Under the pieces are notes generated by a model that was not told the DNA's origin, searched no databases, and saw nothing but the letters and a program-made list of their open reading frames with translations. The translations under genes were made by a program, and so were the position numbers. Positions 36,917-45,731 of a stretch of 64,000 bases of DNA are shown in pieces (positions within the stretch are counted from its first letter, which is position 1; each line of letters opens with the position of its first letter). Source of the stretch: Leptospiraceae bacterium (GTDB lineage: Bacteria > Spirochaetota > Leptospiria > Leptospirales > Leptospiraceae); contig JACKPC010000008.1 in assembly GCA_024233835.1 (NCBI GenBank), positions 26,723 to 90,722 of the forward strand, written 5' to 3'.

Positions 36917-37312
36917 CTAAGTCCTGTTTTTATTATCCATATTCTGAATTATATTTTTTAAAACAAGCGGTAAGGGTTCGTTTATATATTCAGAAATATC
37001 TACCCCGTATAAATTTTTACATCGACGAATTAACCATTTTCTTCGATGGATTGCTTTTCTTGAGACAATCACTTCCTTTTTGTTTTCATCATCAAAGCCC
37101 TTACAATAATATAACTTAAAGAAATAATGCCCCGGTTTCTCTGTATCCTTACCAATTGAATATTCAATTCCCCAGGAAATGAAGTCTTCTAGTTTAGTCA
37201 TATCCGAAATAAAAGCATTTTTAATACCGAATACTTCTTCCAAGAACTTTACAGCAAATTCTTCAACAAAACGAATTTGTTCCTGTTTGCAAAACTCTAT
37301 TTCTATATCCAT
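36917..37312 (-). CDS. Unknown protein in the cas operon accessory group
   Basis: The ATG at 37312 (MDIEIEFCKQEQIRF) was chosen because it lies 2 bp after the stop of the upstream DUF5063 gene; a longer frame would overlap that gene by 64 bp. The product has 131 residues with VKFLEEVFGIKNAFISDMTKLEDF and LYGVDISEYINEPLPLVLKNI, a predicted alpha/beta protein without signal or membrane segment. The sequence style is like small immunity proteins of polymorphic toxin loci, but I cannot name a family. Confidence 0.5.
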   Translation of the reverse strand: MDIEIEFCKQEQIRFVEEFAVKFLEEVFGIKNAFISDMTKLEDFISWGIEYSIGKDTEKPGHYFFKLYYCKGFDDENKKEVIVSRKAIHRRKWLIRRCKNLYGVDISEYINEPLPLVLKNIIQNMDNKNRT

Positions 37313-37314
37313 GA

Positions 37315-37782
37315 TTATTGTTTTGTATATAACTGGTAGTATAAAGCACGAACTGCACCTGTTGCATGTTCTCCCCAATGAATTTTAAACGTAAATTTCC
37401 ATGTTGATAATATTTTCCTTTTCTTCTTTTTATTCACTTTTTTCCACTTAATTAATCCAGGCTTTAATTCTTTATAAATATCTGTAAGGTCATCTGCAAG
37501 ACTTCCTATTACAGGCTCGATATCATTAAAATCATAGGGATTATATATTTCTTTGTAGAAATTTTTTGTTGAAAATATTTCCTTGAGTTCACTAAAGATT
37601 GTACTGGCATCGAGATCATACTTGCTAACAGAATATATATCTTCATCAGACAGCTTAGCTACATGGTATAATAGCTGTAGAATAGATTTATAAAGAATCA
37701 TCTTAAAAGCTCTTGGTTTGTAATCTTGATTCTTTTCTATAATCTTACAAAATGATTTGGCTGTTTTTACAAATGGATGCAT
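37315..37782 (-). CDS. DUF5063-family protein
   Basis: This 155-residue protein has VKTAKSFCKIIEKN at the start, NPYDFNDIEPVIGSLADDLTDIYKELKPGL in the middle and WKFTFKIHWGEHATGAVRALYYQL at the end. This matches the DUF5063 pattern as I remember it, a family of unknown function often next to toxin/immunity genes. It begins 9 bp after the cas3 stop and ends 2 bp before the next start, so it is in the cas transcript. It opens the accessory block that separates cas3 from cas4. Confidence 0.7.
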   Translation of the reverse strand: MHPFVKTAKSFCKIIEKNQDYKPRAFKMILYKSILQLLYHVAKLSDEDIYSVSKYDLDASTIFSELKEIFSTKNFYKEIYNPYDFNDIEPVIGSLADDLTDIYKELKPGLIKWKKVNKKKKRKILSTWKFTFKIHWGEHATGAVRALYYQLYTKQ

Positions 37783-37791
37783 GGGTTATAT

Positions 37792-40518
37792 TTAGAAGAA
37801 GTTGTCCAATAGTCCGTCTTTGATTCCTGAAGTATAATCATAAACTGGCTCATAATTCCATAAATATAAGAAGCCATATTTATATTCTCCGTATACTTCC
37901 AAATTCTTAATTTCATTAGATTTAGCAAATATTGAAATTATAAATTTTGACATTATTCCTTGTAAAGTTTTCAATGATATCCTTTTGTTTATAAAATCTA
38001 ACTTCTTATTATGTATTATACTTTCATATATTTTCCAGACTTCTCCACCATCAACAACAACTTTAGTATTTACTCCAAGTTGATTTAAAAAGTTTAGCTC
38101 TTTTTCAGTAAAGTTTTTATCTATAGAGCCTTGAATTTCAATTTTTATTTCCAAAGGAATATAAATTGAAATATTATCATTATCTATTAGTTGAAATTCA
38201 TTATTGACTTTCTCGAAATTTAGGTCGCAGATATAGTTTTTATAGTTAGTGAAATTATCTTTATATTTACTACTGTTCCAATTAATGATTTTATTCATAA
38301 CTTCGTTATAAAGCTTTGAGAATTGTTTAGTTTCAAGAATGTTTTTATAGTCACTTATACTTAATTTTTCTCTTGTTACTCTATATCGCTCATCATTTTT
38401 ATAGATCACTGAAGGATCATCATACTTAAAAAGATATAAAATACAATTATCCTTTTTTACATTTCTATTTATTCTTCCGGCTAATTGTTCGTCACTATCG
38501 ATTAAAGAAGTGTCCTTAAAGCCTATGTCCATATCAATATCTACACCTGCTTCTACCACCTGCGTAGTAATTAGCAATATTTTCTTTTTTCGATTATCTT
38601 TGTTCTTTAAAAAGTTAATAATTTCTTTTCTTCTAGGTTCCAAAATAGTTCCAGAAAGAACAAATATCTCTTCAAAAAAATCACTAATTTCATTATTATT
38701 TTTTATAATCGAGTAGAATTCTGAAGCTGTTTTTTTGAATATAAATTCTATAATTACATACACGCTATCCGGATTTGTTTTATTCGTCTTTGAGTAACTT
38801 GTAGCTTGCTTTAAAACTTCTTCTGATAGGTTTTTTAATGTTATTTTCTCTTTCTTCTCTCTCAATGTAAAATCAAATATTGTTCGATCTTTAAAGTTTG
38901 GATTTGTAAAGTATTTTATAGAATCCGGAATTAGTTCGGTAAATAATGATTCAGTATTATTTAAAAGCTTATCTATTCTTGGTAGGGTTGCTGACATCAA
39001 TATAAATTTAATGTTAAAATACTTTGAGTAATTAGAAATAAAATAAATAATCTTATCCCAATGTAAAGGATTGTAGGATTGGAGTTCATCTATGATAACA
39101 ATGGAGTTAGCTAATCGATGTAATAGGTAATTGTTTTCTTTTTTATTTCCTTTCAGAATATCAAAAAATCGAATATGTGATAATAGGCAGAATGGATAAT
39201 TTACAAAAAGATTATCTATATAATTTAATTTCTCACTACCGTATACACCATCTTTTTCTTCTTCATTTTTATCTTTGAATCCTGCTTTGGAATGCAGTTC
39301 TATTATTTCAGAATCTTCTAAACCTAAAGTTTCTTTTATTACTGTATAAGTTTGAGTAATAAGTGTTGTAAATGGAAATACATAAAATACTTTAGAAATA
39401 GAATTTGCCTTCATCTCTATATCGATTTTTAATAACTCAACTAAAGCTATCATTGAAAGATTTGTTTTTCCAGAACCTGTGGGGGCCTCTAAATAAAACA
39501 GATTACTTTCCGAATGGTTTCTAATGGATTCAATAACTTCTACTGCTAACTTTTGCCTGATTATATTTAGATTATCATTCTTTCTCTCTTGTAAATTATC
39601 TAAGGAATAGTTTTTAAAGTAATCATGCTGTTGATTTAAGTTTTTATTATATTCTTTAGCTTTATTATCATGATAAAAATATTTGATAATATTTCTTTTT
39701 TTTCCTTCATCTAAAAGTCCTAAATCATTATAAATCTGATTCCAACCTAACATATAATGAGAAGTTGCCAGATAGTCAGAAGAAGTAAGTAAAGAGTAGT
39801 TTAGTTTTAATAAAGAAAATAAGGAAAATTCATAATCTGTATATAAACTTTTAAAATTATCAAACAAAGTATTCATATCTTCATTAATGAGATTATTAAC
39901 CAAATCGTCATCTACTACTATATTATATTGTAGTAGGTAATGCTTTAACTTCAAAATGTGTTTGTGAATTTGTAAAGATAAAATGTTTTTCTTAGTGTTA
40001 CCCAGAAAGGAACTATGATGCTTCAGTATTGGATAAGAAAGAAATAAACATATAACCAAAAGGCCTACAGCATCTTCATCTGAAAGTTTTGAATCTGATA
40101 GCTTGTCATCGATTATTTTAAGCCAATACATAATAAAAATATATAAACCTAAAAAAGAGTGTCCGGTATCTAATCCATTATTAGATTTATTAAACCGTGT
40201 ATTATTTAATCTTTCAATTTGAAAGTTTTCATTAATTTTTCCAAGATCATGAAAAATTATAGAAGATAAAAACAATTCCTTTATACTGTTTTTAAAGTAA
40301 TTGTTTTCATTGATAAAGCATTCGAGTAAAGAACTAATAACTGTATCATAACTATTTTTAGAAATAATATTCTCTAAGTACTTTTTTACAAGTTCACAGT
40401 GATCTTCCAAACTTTCGGGGGAGTTAGAGTTAGATGTATGGGCGTAGTAATCTTTATAATTGTTCAAGAGCCCTGGAATAGTTGGTATATTAGCCAATAC
40501 TTTTTTTATACCGTTCAT
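37792..40518 (-). CDS. cas3: CRISPR effector nuclease-helicase Cas3 (HD and helicase fused)
   Basis: This 908-residue protein unwinds and degrades DNA marked by Cascade. The HD nuclease domain has His40 (LEDHCEL), the HD pair in IIFHDLGK (~90), GHSFLGLY and HHSSF. The superfamily 2 helicase has motif I APTGSGKTN (~345), motif II IVIIDELQ (DExH-like, DELQ), motif III LMSATLP, motif V VVEAGVDIDMD and motif VI QLAGRINRN. Length and order are normal for a type I-B Cas3. It starts 1 bp after the cas5 stop. A frameshifted scrap of its 3' end recurs at 36776-36845. Confidence 0.95.
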   Translation of the reverse strand: MNGIKKVLANIPTIPGLLNNYKDYYAHTSNSNSPESLEDHCELVKKYLENIISKNSYDTVISSLLECFINENNYFKNSIKELFLSSIIFHDLGKINENFQIERLNNTRFNKSNNGLDTGHSFLGLYIFIMYWLKIIDDKLSDSKLSDEDAVGLLVICLFLSYPILKHHSSFLGNTKKNILSLQIHKHILKLKHYLLQYNIVVDDDLVNNLINEDMNTLFDNFKSLYTDYEFSLFSLLKLNYSLLTSSDYLATSHYMLGWNQIYNDLGLLDEGKKRNIIKYFYHDNKAKEYNKNLNQQHDYFKNYSLDNLQERKNDNLNIIRQKLAVEVIESIRNHSESNLFYLEAPTGSGKTNLSMIALVELLKIDIEMKANSISKVFYVFPFTTLITQTYTVIKETLGLEDSEIIELHSKAGFKDKNEEEKDGVYGSEKLNYIDNLFVNYPFCLLSHIRFFDILKGNKKENNYLLHRLANSIVIIDELQSYNPLHWDKIIYFISNYSKYFNIKFILMSATLPRIDKLLNNTESLFTELIPDSIKYFTNPNFKDRTIFDFTLREKKEKITLKNLSEEVLKQATSYSKTNKTNPDSVYVIIEFIFKKTASEFYSIIKNNNEISDFFEEIFVLSGTILEPRRKEIINFLKNKDNRKKKILLITTQVVEAGVDIDMDIGFKDTSLIDSDEQLAGRINRNVKKDNCILYLFKYDDPSVIYKNDERYRVTREKLSISDYKNILETKQFSKLYNEVMNKIINWNSSKYKDNFTNYKNYICDLNFEKVNNEFQLIDNDNISIYIPLEIKIEIQGSIDKNFTEKELNFLNQLGVNTKVVVDGGEVWKIYESIIHNKKLDFINKRISLKTLQGIMSKFIISIFAKSNEIKNLEVYGEYKYGFLYLWNYEPVYDYTSGIKDGLLDNFF

Positions 40519-40519
40519 A

Positions 40520-41287
40520 TTAAAATAGTTGTATTATTTTTTCATTATTTAAGCTATATAAGCTTGGAATAGAAGATTCTTTTGAAAGTGTCCAATTGGT
40601 AAAAACAAAATCTGCTAAAATATACTGAAATAAACCTTCATGAAAACCTATTGGTAAACTTTCGAAATAGCTAAATCCTTTAAAAACAACTCTATTTTTA
40701 AAGGATATTATAGGTTTTACTTTTTCAGATTTTAAAGGATTCTGTTTATAATAGATAGAAGAGATACTAAAATCATTAGAACACTCAAATATTTTGTAAT
40801 CATATTGCATTACGTTATTTTTACTCCACCAGGTGGAATAATCATTCTTACCGAGGTAAGGTAAAAACTCAGCATTACCTTCCCTAATGTAAGTAAAAAT
40901 TTTACTATGATATTCATATTCCGGATTCAATAAAAGATATACTCGATAGGATGGCTTAATTAACGTTTGCTCATTAATGATAAGATTACCACCATCTTCT
41001 CCACTAGCGTATCCGACTCCATTATTATACTTAATTGTAGTCTTTTGGAAGTTTCCATTTTCATGATTCAAAGGTTCAATTCCAACAGGCAATTCTTTCA
41101 AGATGTTGTAATATTCAGGAAAGATGTCTTTCTCTTTATATCCCGATAGACCTATAATAGCTCCCAAAATTCCTAAAAGTGCGGGTTTGTGAAGCATATT
41201 ATAAGTAAGAAAAATTTTATCATTGATATCGGGCTTTTTAAAAAAGCCCATATCTGCATGTAAGTCAAAAGAAATTAATTTATTCAT
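40520..41287 (-). CDS. cas5: Cascade subunit Cas5 (type I-B)
   Basis: This is a RAMP-fold subunit that caps the crRNA 5' handle in Cascade. The ATG at 41287 gives MNKLISFDLHADMGFFKKPDIND, the standard Cas5b opening with the first RAMP strand and the HADMGFF segment. The frame is open to a GTG at 41317 overlapping cas7, which I consider less likely. LLGILGAIIGLSGY and the GGNLI region fit Cas5h/Cas5b. It is 255 residues from the chosen start and sits between cas7 and cas3 as in canonical I-B operons. Confidence 0.9.
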   Translation of the reverse strand: MNKLISFDLHADMGFFKKPDINDKIFLTYNMLHKPALLGILGAIIGLSGYKEKDIFPEYYNILKELPVGIEPLNHENGNFQKTTIKYNNGVGYASGEDGGNLIINEQTLIKPSYRVYLLLNPEYEYHSKIFTYIREGNAEFLPYLGKNDYSTWWSKNNVMQYDYKIFECSNDFSISSIYYKQNPLKSEKVKPIISFKNRVVFKGFSYFESLPIGFHEGLFQYILADFVFTNWTLSKESSIPSLYSLNNEKIIQLF

Positions 41288-41306
41288 TATTTGATACCTA
41301 AGAGAA

Positions 41307-42299
41307 TTATAATTCACTTATAACTGAGTTATCAGGTAGTCCGATTAACTCTGTGATAGAGCTGTTATAACTAACTTCAATTTTTTCTATCTCATCTTTA
41401 CGACTTTCTAAAACCTCTTTGATTTTACTTAAATCAATTTTTACTTGTCCGGATTCTTTCCTTTCCACCTCTACTAACTCAGACAAATTTGGTAAAACAG
41501 CTTTTGATTCTTTTTTTAATTGAATCCAGAGTAATAGTTCATTTTCAGTTCCGGCTTTAGAAGCTGAATCATAATAGGTTGCTCCTTTTTTCATACCTTC
41601 TTTTAATTTTTCAATATCTAAATTGGAAAGAAATACTGTTTCAGATTCTTTTTTACCTTTGTTTGCTATTTCAGAATGGTCTCTAAGGTTTAGGGGATTA
41701 ATAGAAAAGTGGTGAACATAATGACCTTCTTTGAGTTTGGACTGAGAACCAAGTGTGGTCATTCCTGGTTCACTACTTTCAGATTCCTCATTATCTTTCC
41801 CTTTTTTTTCTTTTGGATTGCTAAAAGGTGACATGATTTGTTCTGAATAAATGCTATTTTCTGGAAATCGATTTACTCCATGATTAATTTGCACTGGTCC
41901 ATGAATAGAAATATTTTTTCCTTTTTGATCATTACCTTTAGGAGCAAATGTAGCGCCGAAAAGTTTTATGTCGATACAGCTTAATAAATTGATAAGTAGT
42001 TTATCTTTAGAGTCACTTTTTATTTCAGAATTAAAAACTCTCTTATACATTCCAACTAAGTCAAGAGGATTCAAATCTTCATTTAACCGCTTAAAGTAAA
42101 AAACTTTTTCTTCTGTATATACCCTATCAATATAGTTTCGAATAGTATATTTCAACGCTTTATCAGTAGCGTAAACAGTGCCATCCGGTAATGTTCTGGG
42201 CTGGTGGGTGAAATCTGCATTATAATTTGAGTTAATAGATTTTACTATTACACAACCAAATACTCTATTTTCGAAAGATGCTTTTTTATTATCTGTCAT
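41307..42299 (-). CDS. cas7: Cascade backbone subunit Cas7 (type I-B, Csh2 family)
   Basis: This 330-residue backbone protein lines the crRNA in multiple copies. It begins with NRVFGCVIVKSINSNYNADF and has the glycine/proline-rich KNISIHGPVQINHGVNRFPENSIYSEQIMSPF stretch and HYVHHFSINP, all characteristic of Csh2/Cas7b. A charged, low-complexity insertion (KEKKGKDNEESESSEP, about 165-180) is typical of an exposed loop. The start overlaps the cas8b stop by 11 bp. Confidence 0.93.
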   Translation of the reverse strand: MTDNKKASFENRVFGCVIVKSINSNYNADFTHQPRTLPDGTVYATDKALKYTIRNYIDRVYTEEKVFYFKRLNEDLNPLDLVGMYKRVFNSEIKSDSKDKLLINLLSCIDIKLFGATFAPKGNDQKGKNISIHGPVQINHGVNRFPENSIYSEQIMSPFSNPKEKKGKDNEESESSEPGMTTLGSQSKLKEGHYVHHFSINPLNLRDHSEIANKGKKESETVFLSNLDIEKLKEGMKKGATYYDSASKAGTENELLLWIQLKKESKAVLPNLSELVEVERKESGQVKIDLSKIKEVLESRKDEIEKIEVSYNSSITELIGLPDNSVISEL

Positions 42300-44304
42300 G
42301 GTTATCTCCTTGTCCTGTTGACTTTTCTTTCTTAAAAACTGATTCTGAAAAATATCCTGCTAAAATAAAAGGTAAAAGTTTTTTTAAATTCTTCTCTTCT
42401 AATTCAAACGCCATTACTTCGCTCATGATTCTATCAAACTCATATTTGTTTGGATACAAGGTGAATTCATGTTTATATCTTTCAAAGGTTTTGGCTATTG
42501 CCTCCTTATATAATTTTATATCATGCTTTTGTAAGAAGGGTTCTAATAAAGCATGGGTTCTTGTTGCTGATTGACTTTTTGTTAATAAATGAAATATTAA
42601 CTGTCCGGAAGCAAATGCAAACTCATCATCTGTTTCTAAATGTTTAGAATTTTCACTTGCAATGCTTTTTATTCTATCAAGTTGTTCCTGTAGCCTGCTG
42701 GGCATATAGTGTCCTCCAAAGTTTATATTATTTTTATCAAAATGATGGTTTAAACTAAACCAAATATTTAGCTTTTCTTTAATTTTATAACTGTGTTTCC
42801 AATCATGATCTTTTTTTATATCATTCATAATACCTGAAATTAAAATATCGTAAAACATATTTCCATTAATAGCTTCCGTTTTAGACTTATAGATATAATC
42901 AAAGATAGCTTTTCTATATTTTAAAACAAGCTGATAAATGATAGGGCTTTCTCCACAATCCTTTTTTAACTTTTTAAAAGATTTTGGATCATCCATAGTA
43001 AAATAATTAACTCTGATGTTATCATCAAAATAGCGAATTAGTCCTCCATTGAATATTTGGTCTATTACAACCCTTTCAAATAAAAATATATTATCTATTG
43101 ATATATCAGGAAGAGTCTTATCATTATTTTTTAGCTTAAAAAGATTTTTAATTTCAAAATCAGTTTTATACCTAAAATTAGAAACAAAATCAAAGTCTTT
43201 TATTTCTTTTCCCATAGTATAAAGTAAATAATAATTACCTAAGTCTTCTTTTTTATCCTCATATATATTTTTTATAATTTCAGAGTATTTAACTTTTCCA
43301 TCTCGTTTAATTAAAGTTATAACATCTTTATTTAATTCTCGTTTGTCTATGAATATAGGAAGTGGATTTGGGAGAAGTTTGTCTTTTAAATATTCTTCAA
43401 AAGTAAATAAGGATTTAAGGTCCTCAAGAGGAAGTCTGGTATTGAATAAAAATGCAGATGTTTTATGTTTTAAAAAAGGTTTCTTATCATTATCTTGATA
43501 ATAAAAGGAAGGAAGAAAATATTTCGTATTTTCAATAATTTTAGTATAATGTTGGTTCTTAGTTTTATCATCTTTTAAAGGTAATTTTTGATTGAAATAC
43601 AAATCAGAAGCTTCTTTTACTAAATCATAATTACTTGAAAAATTAATACGAATTTCAGAATCCAATAAATCAGGACTTAATTCAGATTCTCCTTTTTTAT
43701 TTTTCTTAAGAATTAAACCTTTTGAAAAGTTTTCATCTTCAAGAAGGATTTTCTTCAATTTATTAAGACAAAAGCTCTCTATGGCATCAAATTTATTAAT
43801 AATTTCATCATTATAAAGTTCAGTTTTTATCTTTGAATAATATTCTTTAATTCTAATAGTATGATTATCTTTGATTTTTTCTGAAAAAATAGCATCAAAA
43901 TTATTTTTAACTATTTTTAGATCGAAAAGAGTAATAGAAGTATTTGCTTTATTATTAGAAATGAAATCTTTTAATATCTTTAGTTTTTCTTTTTCATTAG
44001 AAAATATTAATTTAAAATACAGTGTATAAATGTTATTTGAAAAGATTTTTTTATCAATAATCCCTTTGTTATTTCCTAATGCTTTTGAAATTTTTTCTAT
44101 TTTTGCAAGTTCATTTAATTGTTGTAAATATTCGTCATCAATTAATTCTCCTTTTCGGTGAGTATAACTAAAAAAACCATTTCCCTTAATGTTTCCGTAT
44201 TCATCTAAATCAATTATAGCATGATAGCCAGGATTTAATTGAATATCACTATCATTTAGTTCATTTTCAATATCTTTCGTAAACTCTATAATCTCTTTTA
44301 TCAT
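42289..44304 (-). CDS. cas8b: Cascade large subunit Cas8b (Csh1-type)
   Basis: This 671-residue large subunit of type I-B Cascade is responsible for PAM recognition. It begins MIKEIIEFTKDIENELND…PGYHAIIDLDEYGNI and contains PSFYYQDNDKKPFLKHKTSAFLFNTRLPLED and, near the C-terminus, FAFASGQLIFHLLTKSQSA…HALLEPFLQK and FILAGYFSESVF, features of Csh1-type Cas8b. Identification rests on these and on its position before cas7. The ATG overlaps the stop of an 18-codon mini-ORF (MSLDTVLKIGKAFRESEK) whose first 37 bp recur upstream of xisH. Confidence 0.85.
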   Translation of the reverse strand: MIKEIIEFTKDIENELNDSDIQLNPGYHAIIDLDEYGNIKGNGFFSYTHRKGELIDDEYLQQLNELAKIEKISKALGNNKGIIDKKIFSNNIYTLYFKLIFSNEKEKLKILKDFISNNKANTSITLFDLKIVKNNFDAIFSEKIKDNHTIRIKEYYSKIKTELYNDEIINKFDAIESFCLNKLKKILLEDENFSKGLILKKNKKGESELSPDLLDSEIRINFSSNYDLVKEASDLYFNQKLPLKDDKTKNQHYTKIIENTKYFLPSFYYQDNDKKPFLKHKTSAFLFNTRLPLEDLKSLFTFEEYLKDKLLPNPLPIFIDKRELNKDVITLIKRDGKVKYSEIIKNIYEDKKEDLGNYYLLYTMGKEIKDFDFVSNFRYKTDFEIKNLFKLKNNDKTLPDISIDNIFLFERVVIDQIFNGGLIRYFDDNIRVNYFTMDDPKSFKKLKKDCGESPIIYQLVLKYRKAIFDYIYKSKTEAINGNMFYDILISGIMNDIKKDHDWKHSYKIKEKLNIWFSLNHHFDKNNINFGGHYMPSRLQEQLDRIKSIASENSKHLETDDEFAFASGQLIFHLLTKSQSATRTHALLEPFLQKHDIKLYKEAIAKTFERYKHEFTLYPNKYEFDRIMSEVMAFELEEKNLKKLLPFILAGYFSESVFKKEKSTGQGDNHDR

Positions 44305-44357
44305 TTTTCACTCTCCCGAAACGCTTTTCCAATCTTCAACACTGTATCTAAACTCAT
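44301..44357 (-). CDS. 18-codon mini-ORF overlapping the cas8b start
   Basis: MSLDTVLKIGKAFRESEK ends in a TGA that overlaps the cas8b ATG (ATGA). The first 37 bp are an exact copy of sequence at 45083-45119, where the same start overlaps the stop of the unknown gene upstream of xisH. It may be a translation-coupling leader or the broken N-terminus of an older, longer Cas8b. A weak RBS (AGGAGAT, about 6-7 nt upstream) is visible. Confidence 0.4.
   Translation of the reverse strand: MSLDTVLKIGKAFRESEK
44321..44357. repeat. 37-bp direct repeat, cas8b-side copy
   Basis: The 37 bp begin ACGCTTTTCCAATC and end TCTAAACTCAT on the + strand. They are identical base for base to 45083-45119. Together the two copies bracket the xisI-xisH cassette, and the offset is 762 bp. 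Confidence 0.95.
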
Positions 44358-44368
44358 TCTATAATCTC

Positions 44369-44674
44369 CTATTTCTCCATATAAGATAAAACCAGATCTT
44401 CATTAGAAATACCTTTATCTTCTAAAACTCTTGCAATGGGTAAATCTGTAGTATCTTCTTGTATATAGACTTTGTCATCGATAATATCTATATGGATTAT
44501 ACAATCATGGATTCTATTAGAGTTTTCCCAACCTATACTAAAGAGGGCAAAGCGTTTATTTTCCCTATCAATAATCTTTTCGATAGTTAAATGCTCATCG
44601 CCTTCGGGTTTCAAGCTCCCATAGAAGTTAATGACATCTAAAATGATGCTATAATAATGTTCTAATTTTTCCAT
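44369..44674 (-). CDS. xisI: XisI-family protein
   Basis: This 101-residue protein has the XisI pattern: LEHYYSIILDVINFYG…GDEHLTIEKIIDRENKRFALFSIGWENSNRIHDCIIHIDIIDDKVYIQEDTTDLPIARVLEDKGI.NEDLVL. XisI was described with XisH as a factor controlling excision of the cyanobacterial fdxN element, and the pair is widespread. XisH has a restriction-endonuclease-like fold and XisI is its small partner. Here the two overlap by 13 bp and are embedded in a cas operon between 37-bp direct repeats. Confidence 0.85.
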   Translation of the reverse strand: MEKLEHYYSIILDVINFYGSLKPEGDEHLTIEKIIDRENKRFALFSIGWENSNRIHDCIIHIDIIDDKVYIQEDTTDLPIARVLEDKGISNEDLVLSYMEK

Positions 44675-45075
44675 TTTACAATTTCCTCAATTTCTGGGTT
44701 AAATACAATTAATTTTACATTATGCAAATAAAATAAAGACTTCAAACCCATACTTTCTTTTAACCTGTTGTATGTATTTTCATCAATACCTAAAAATAAA
44801 TCTCTTTCAGAATTTTTTTCTTTTAAAATCATTTTGTAATTAGTATACTGTCCTATCATTACATGAAAATCATAAATATTTGAAGGATTCAAGAAGCTTT
44901 TAAGCTCAATAGCTATTCTCTTTTTCTTTTTTTCTGCCACAAGGAACTTTTCAGCTCCAAAATCTATATAAAAATGTTTTTCAAAATATTTAATAAATAA
45001 TGGATCATCTGTGACTTGCCATCCATCCTTAACTAAAGCATTAATAAGTATATTATGATATATATCTTTTGCCAT
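44662..45075 (-). CDS. xisH: XisH-family endonuclease-fold protein
   Basis: The ATG at 45075 (MAKDIYHNILINALVKDGWQ) is the canonical XisH start. The frame is open another 31 codons, but that part runs antiparallel to no homology and through the duplicated cas8b-start sequence. The 137-residue product has DDPLF…YIDFGAEKFLVAEKKKKRIAIELKSFLNPSNIYDFHVMIGQYTNYKMIL, with the D…E-x-K arrangement of PD-(D/E)XK nucleases. XisH proteins are linked to programmed excision in cyanobacteria. Why it lies in a I-B operon is unknown. Confidence 0.87.
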   Translation of the reverse strand: MAKDIYHNILINALVKDGWQVTDDPLFIKYFEKHFYIDFGAEKFLVAEKKKKRIAIELKSFLNPSNIYDFHVMIGQYTNYKMILKEKNSERDLFLGIDENTYNRLKESMGLKSLFYLHNVKLIVFNPEIEEIVKWKN

Positions 45076-45082
45076 AGCTATA

Positions 45083-45119
45083 ACGCTTTTCCAATCTTCA
45101 ACACTGTATCTAAACTCAT
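45083..45119. repeat. 37-bp direct repeat, xisH-side copy
   Basis: This copy is identical to 44321-44357. Here the encoded start MSLDTVLKIGKA runs into a stop within two codons (TTATAG), while its ATG overlaps the stop of the upstream 163-aa gene. That arrangement looks like the original junction into which the xisHI cassette was placed. Confidence 0.95.
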
Positions 45120-45607
45120 GAAAACTCTCCATTACTCTCATATAACTTATCCTCAAAACTCTTAACAATCCCGTAATATACAGTCGCGACCTCTTCAGGT
45201 ATCATACTCGGACTCATATAAATATTTTTCAAAACTGTTGTCGCAAAGATATTCAATTCTTTTTCCCTATTTATAAACTGCAGCTCTCTACGCTCGCTAT
45301 CATCGGATTTATTAAAATAATTAAGAAACTCGTTCCATTTCTCTATATTTTTAATTATATTAGATTTTGTTATTCTTTTTATCCTAATTTTCTTAACTTT
45401 AACAATCGCATACCAGATTGTAATTATACTCAACATCAACTCATCAATATCGTAGCCATCTATGCCACTCTCTTCGAGAGCAATCATGATAGCAGGAATA
45501 TTCTTATGAGTTGTATTCATTTCAGAAGCCAGAGGCTCTAATAAATATTCCGGATTATTATTAAAAAAATCCGATGCAATCTTTAAATCTTTTTCTGTAA
45601 GTATCAT
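45116..45607 (-). CDS. Unknown protein between cas6 and xisH
   Basis: The ATG at 45607 was chosen because GGAG lies 8 nt upstream; a GTG three codons earlier is inside that site. The 163-residue, mostly helical protein reads ILTEKDLKIASDFFNNNPEYLLEPLASEMN, then two possible hydrophobic helices (MLSIITIWYAIVKVKKI) and RRELQFINREKELNIFATTVLKNIY. No family recognised. Its stop overlaps the duplicated MSLDTVLK start (ATGA), suggesting it was once directly coupled to cas8b before xisHI arrived. Confidence 0.6.
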   Translation of the reverse strand: MILTEKDLKIASDFFNNNPEYLLEPLASEMNTTHKNIPAIMIALEESGIDGYDIDELMLSIITIWYAIVKVKKIRIKRITKSNIIKNIEKWNEFLNYFNKSDDSERRELQFINREKELNIFATTVLKNIYMSPSMIPEEVATVYYGIVKSFEDKLYESNGEFS

Positions 45608-45731
45608 CTTTAACACTCCTCAATTTTTTCTCGTATTGCCAGTTTTCTTTTTCCCATAAAAACCATTTGCAATCCTCATCCCTCACCCCTCAATCCTCCG
45701 TACATAGCTTCGCCGGGTGAGTCACATCTGG

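Noticed and set aside
45076..45168. Longer xisH start
   Set aside because: The extra 31 codons run through the duplicated 37-bp repeat and the preceding gene; the XisH family starts at MAKDIYHN.
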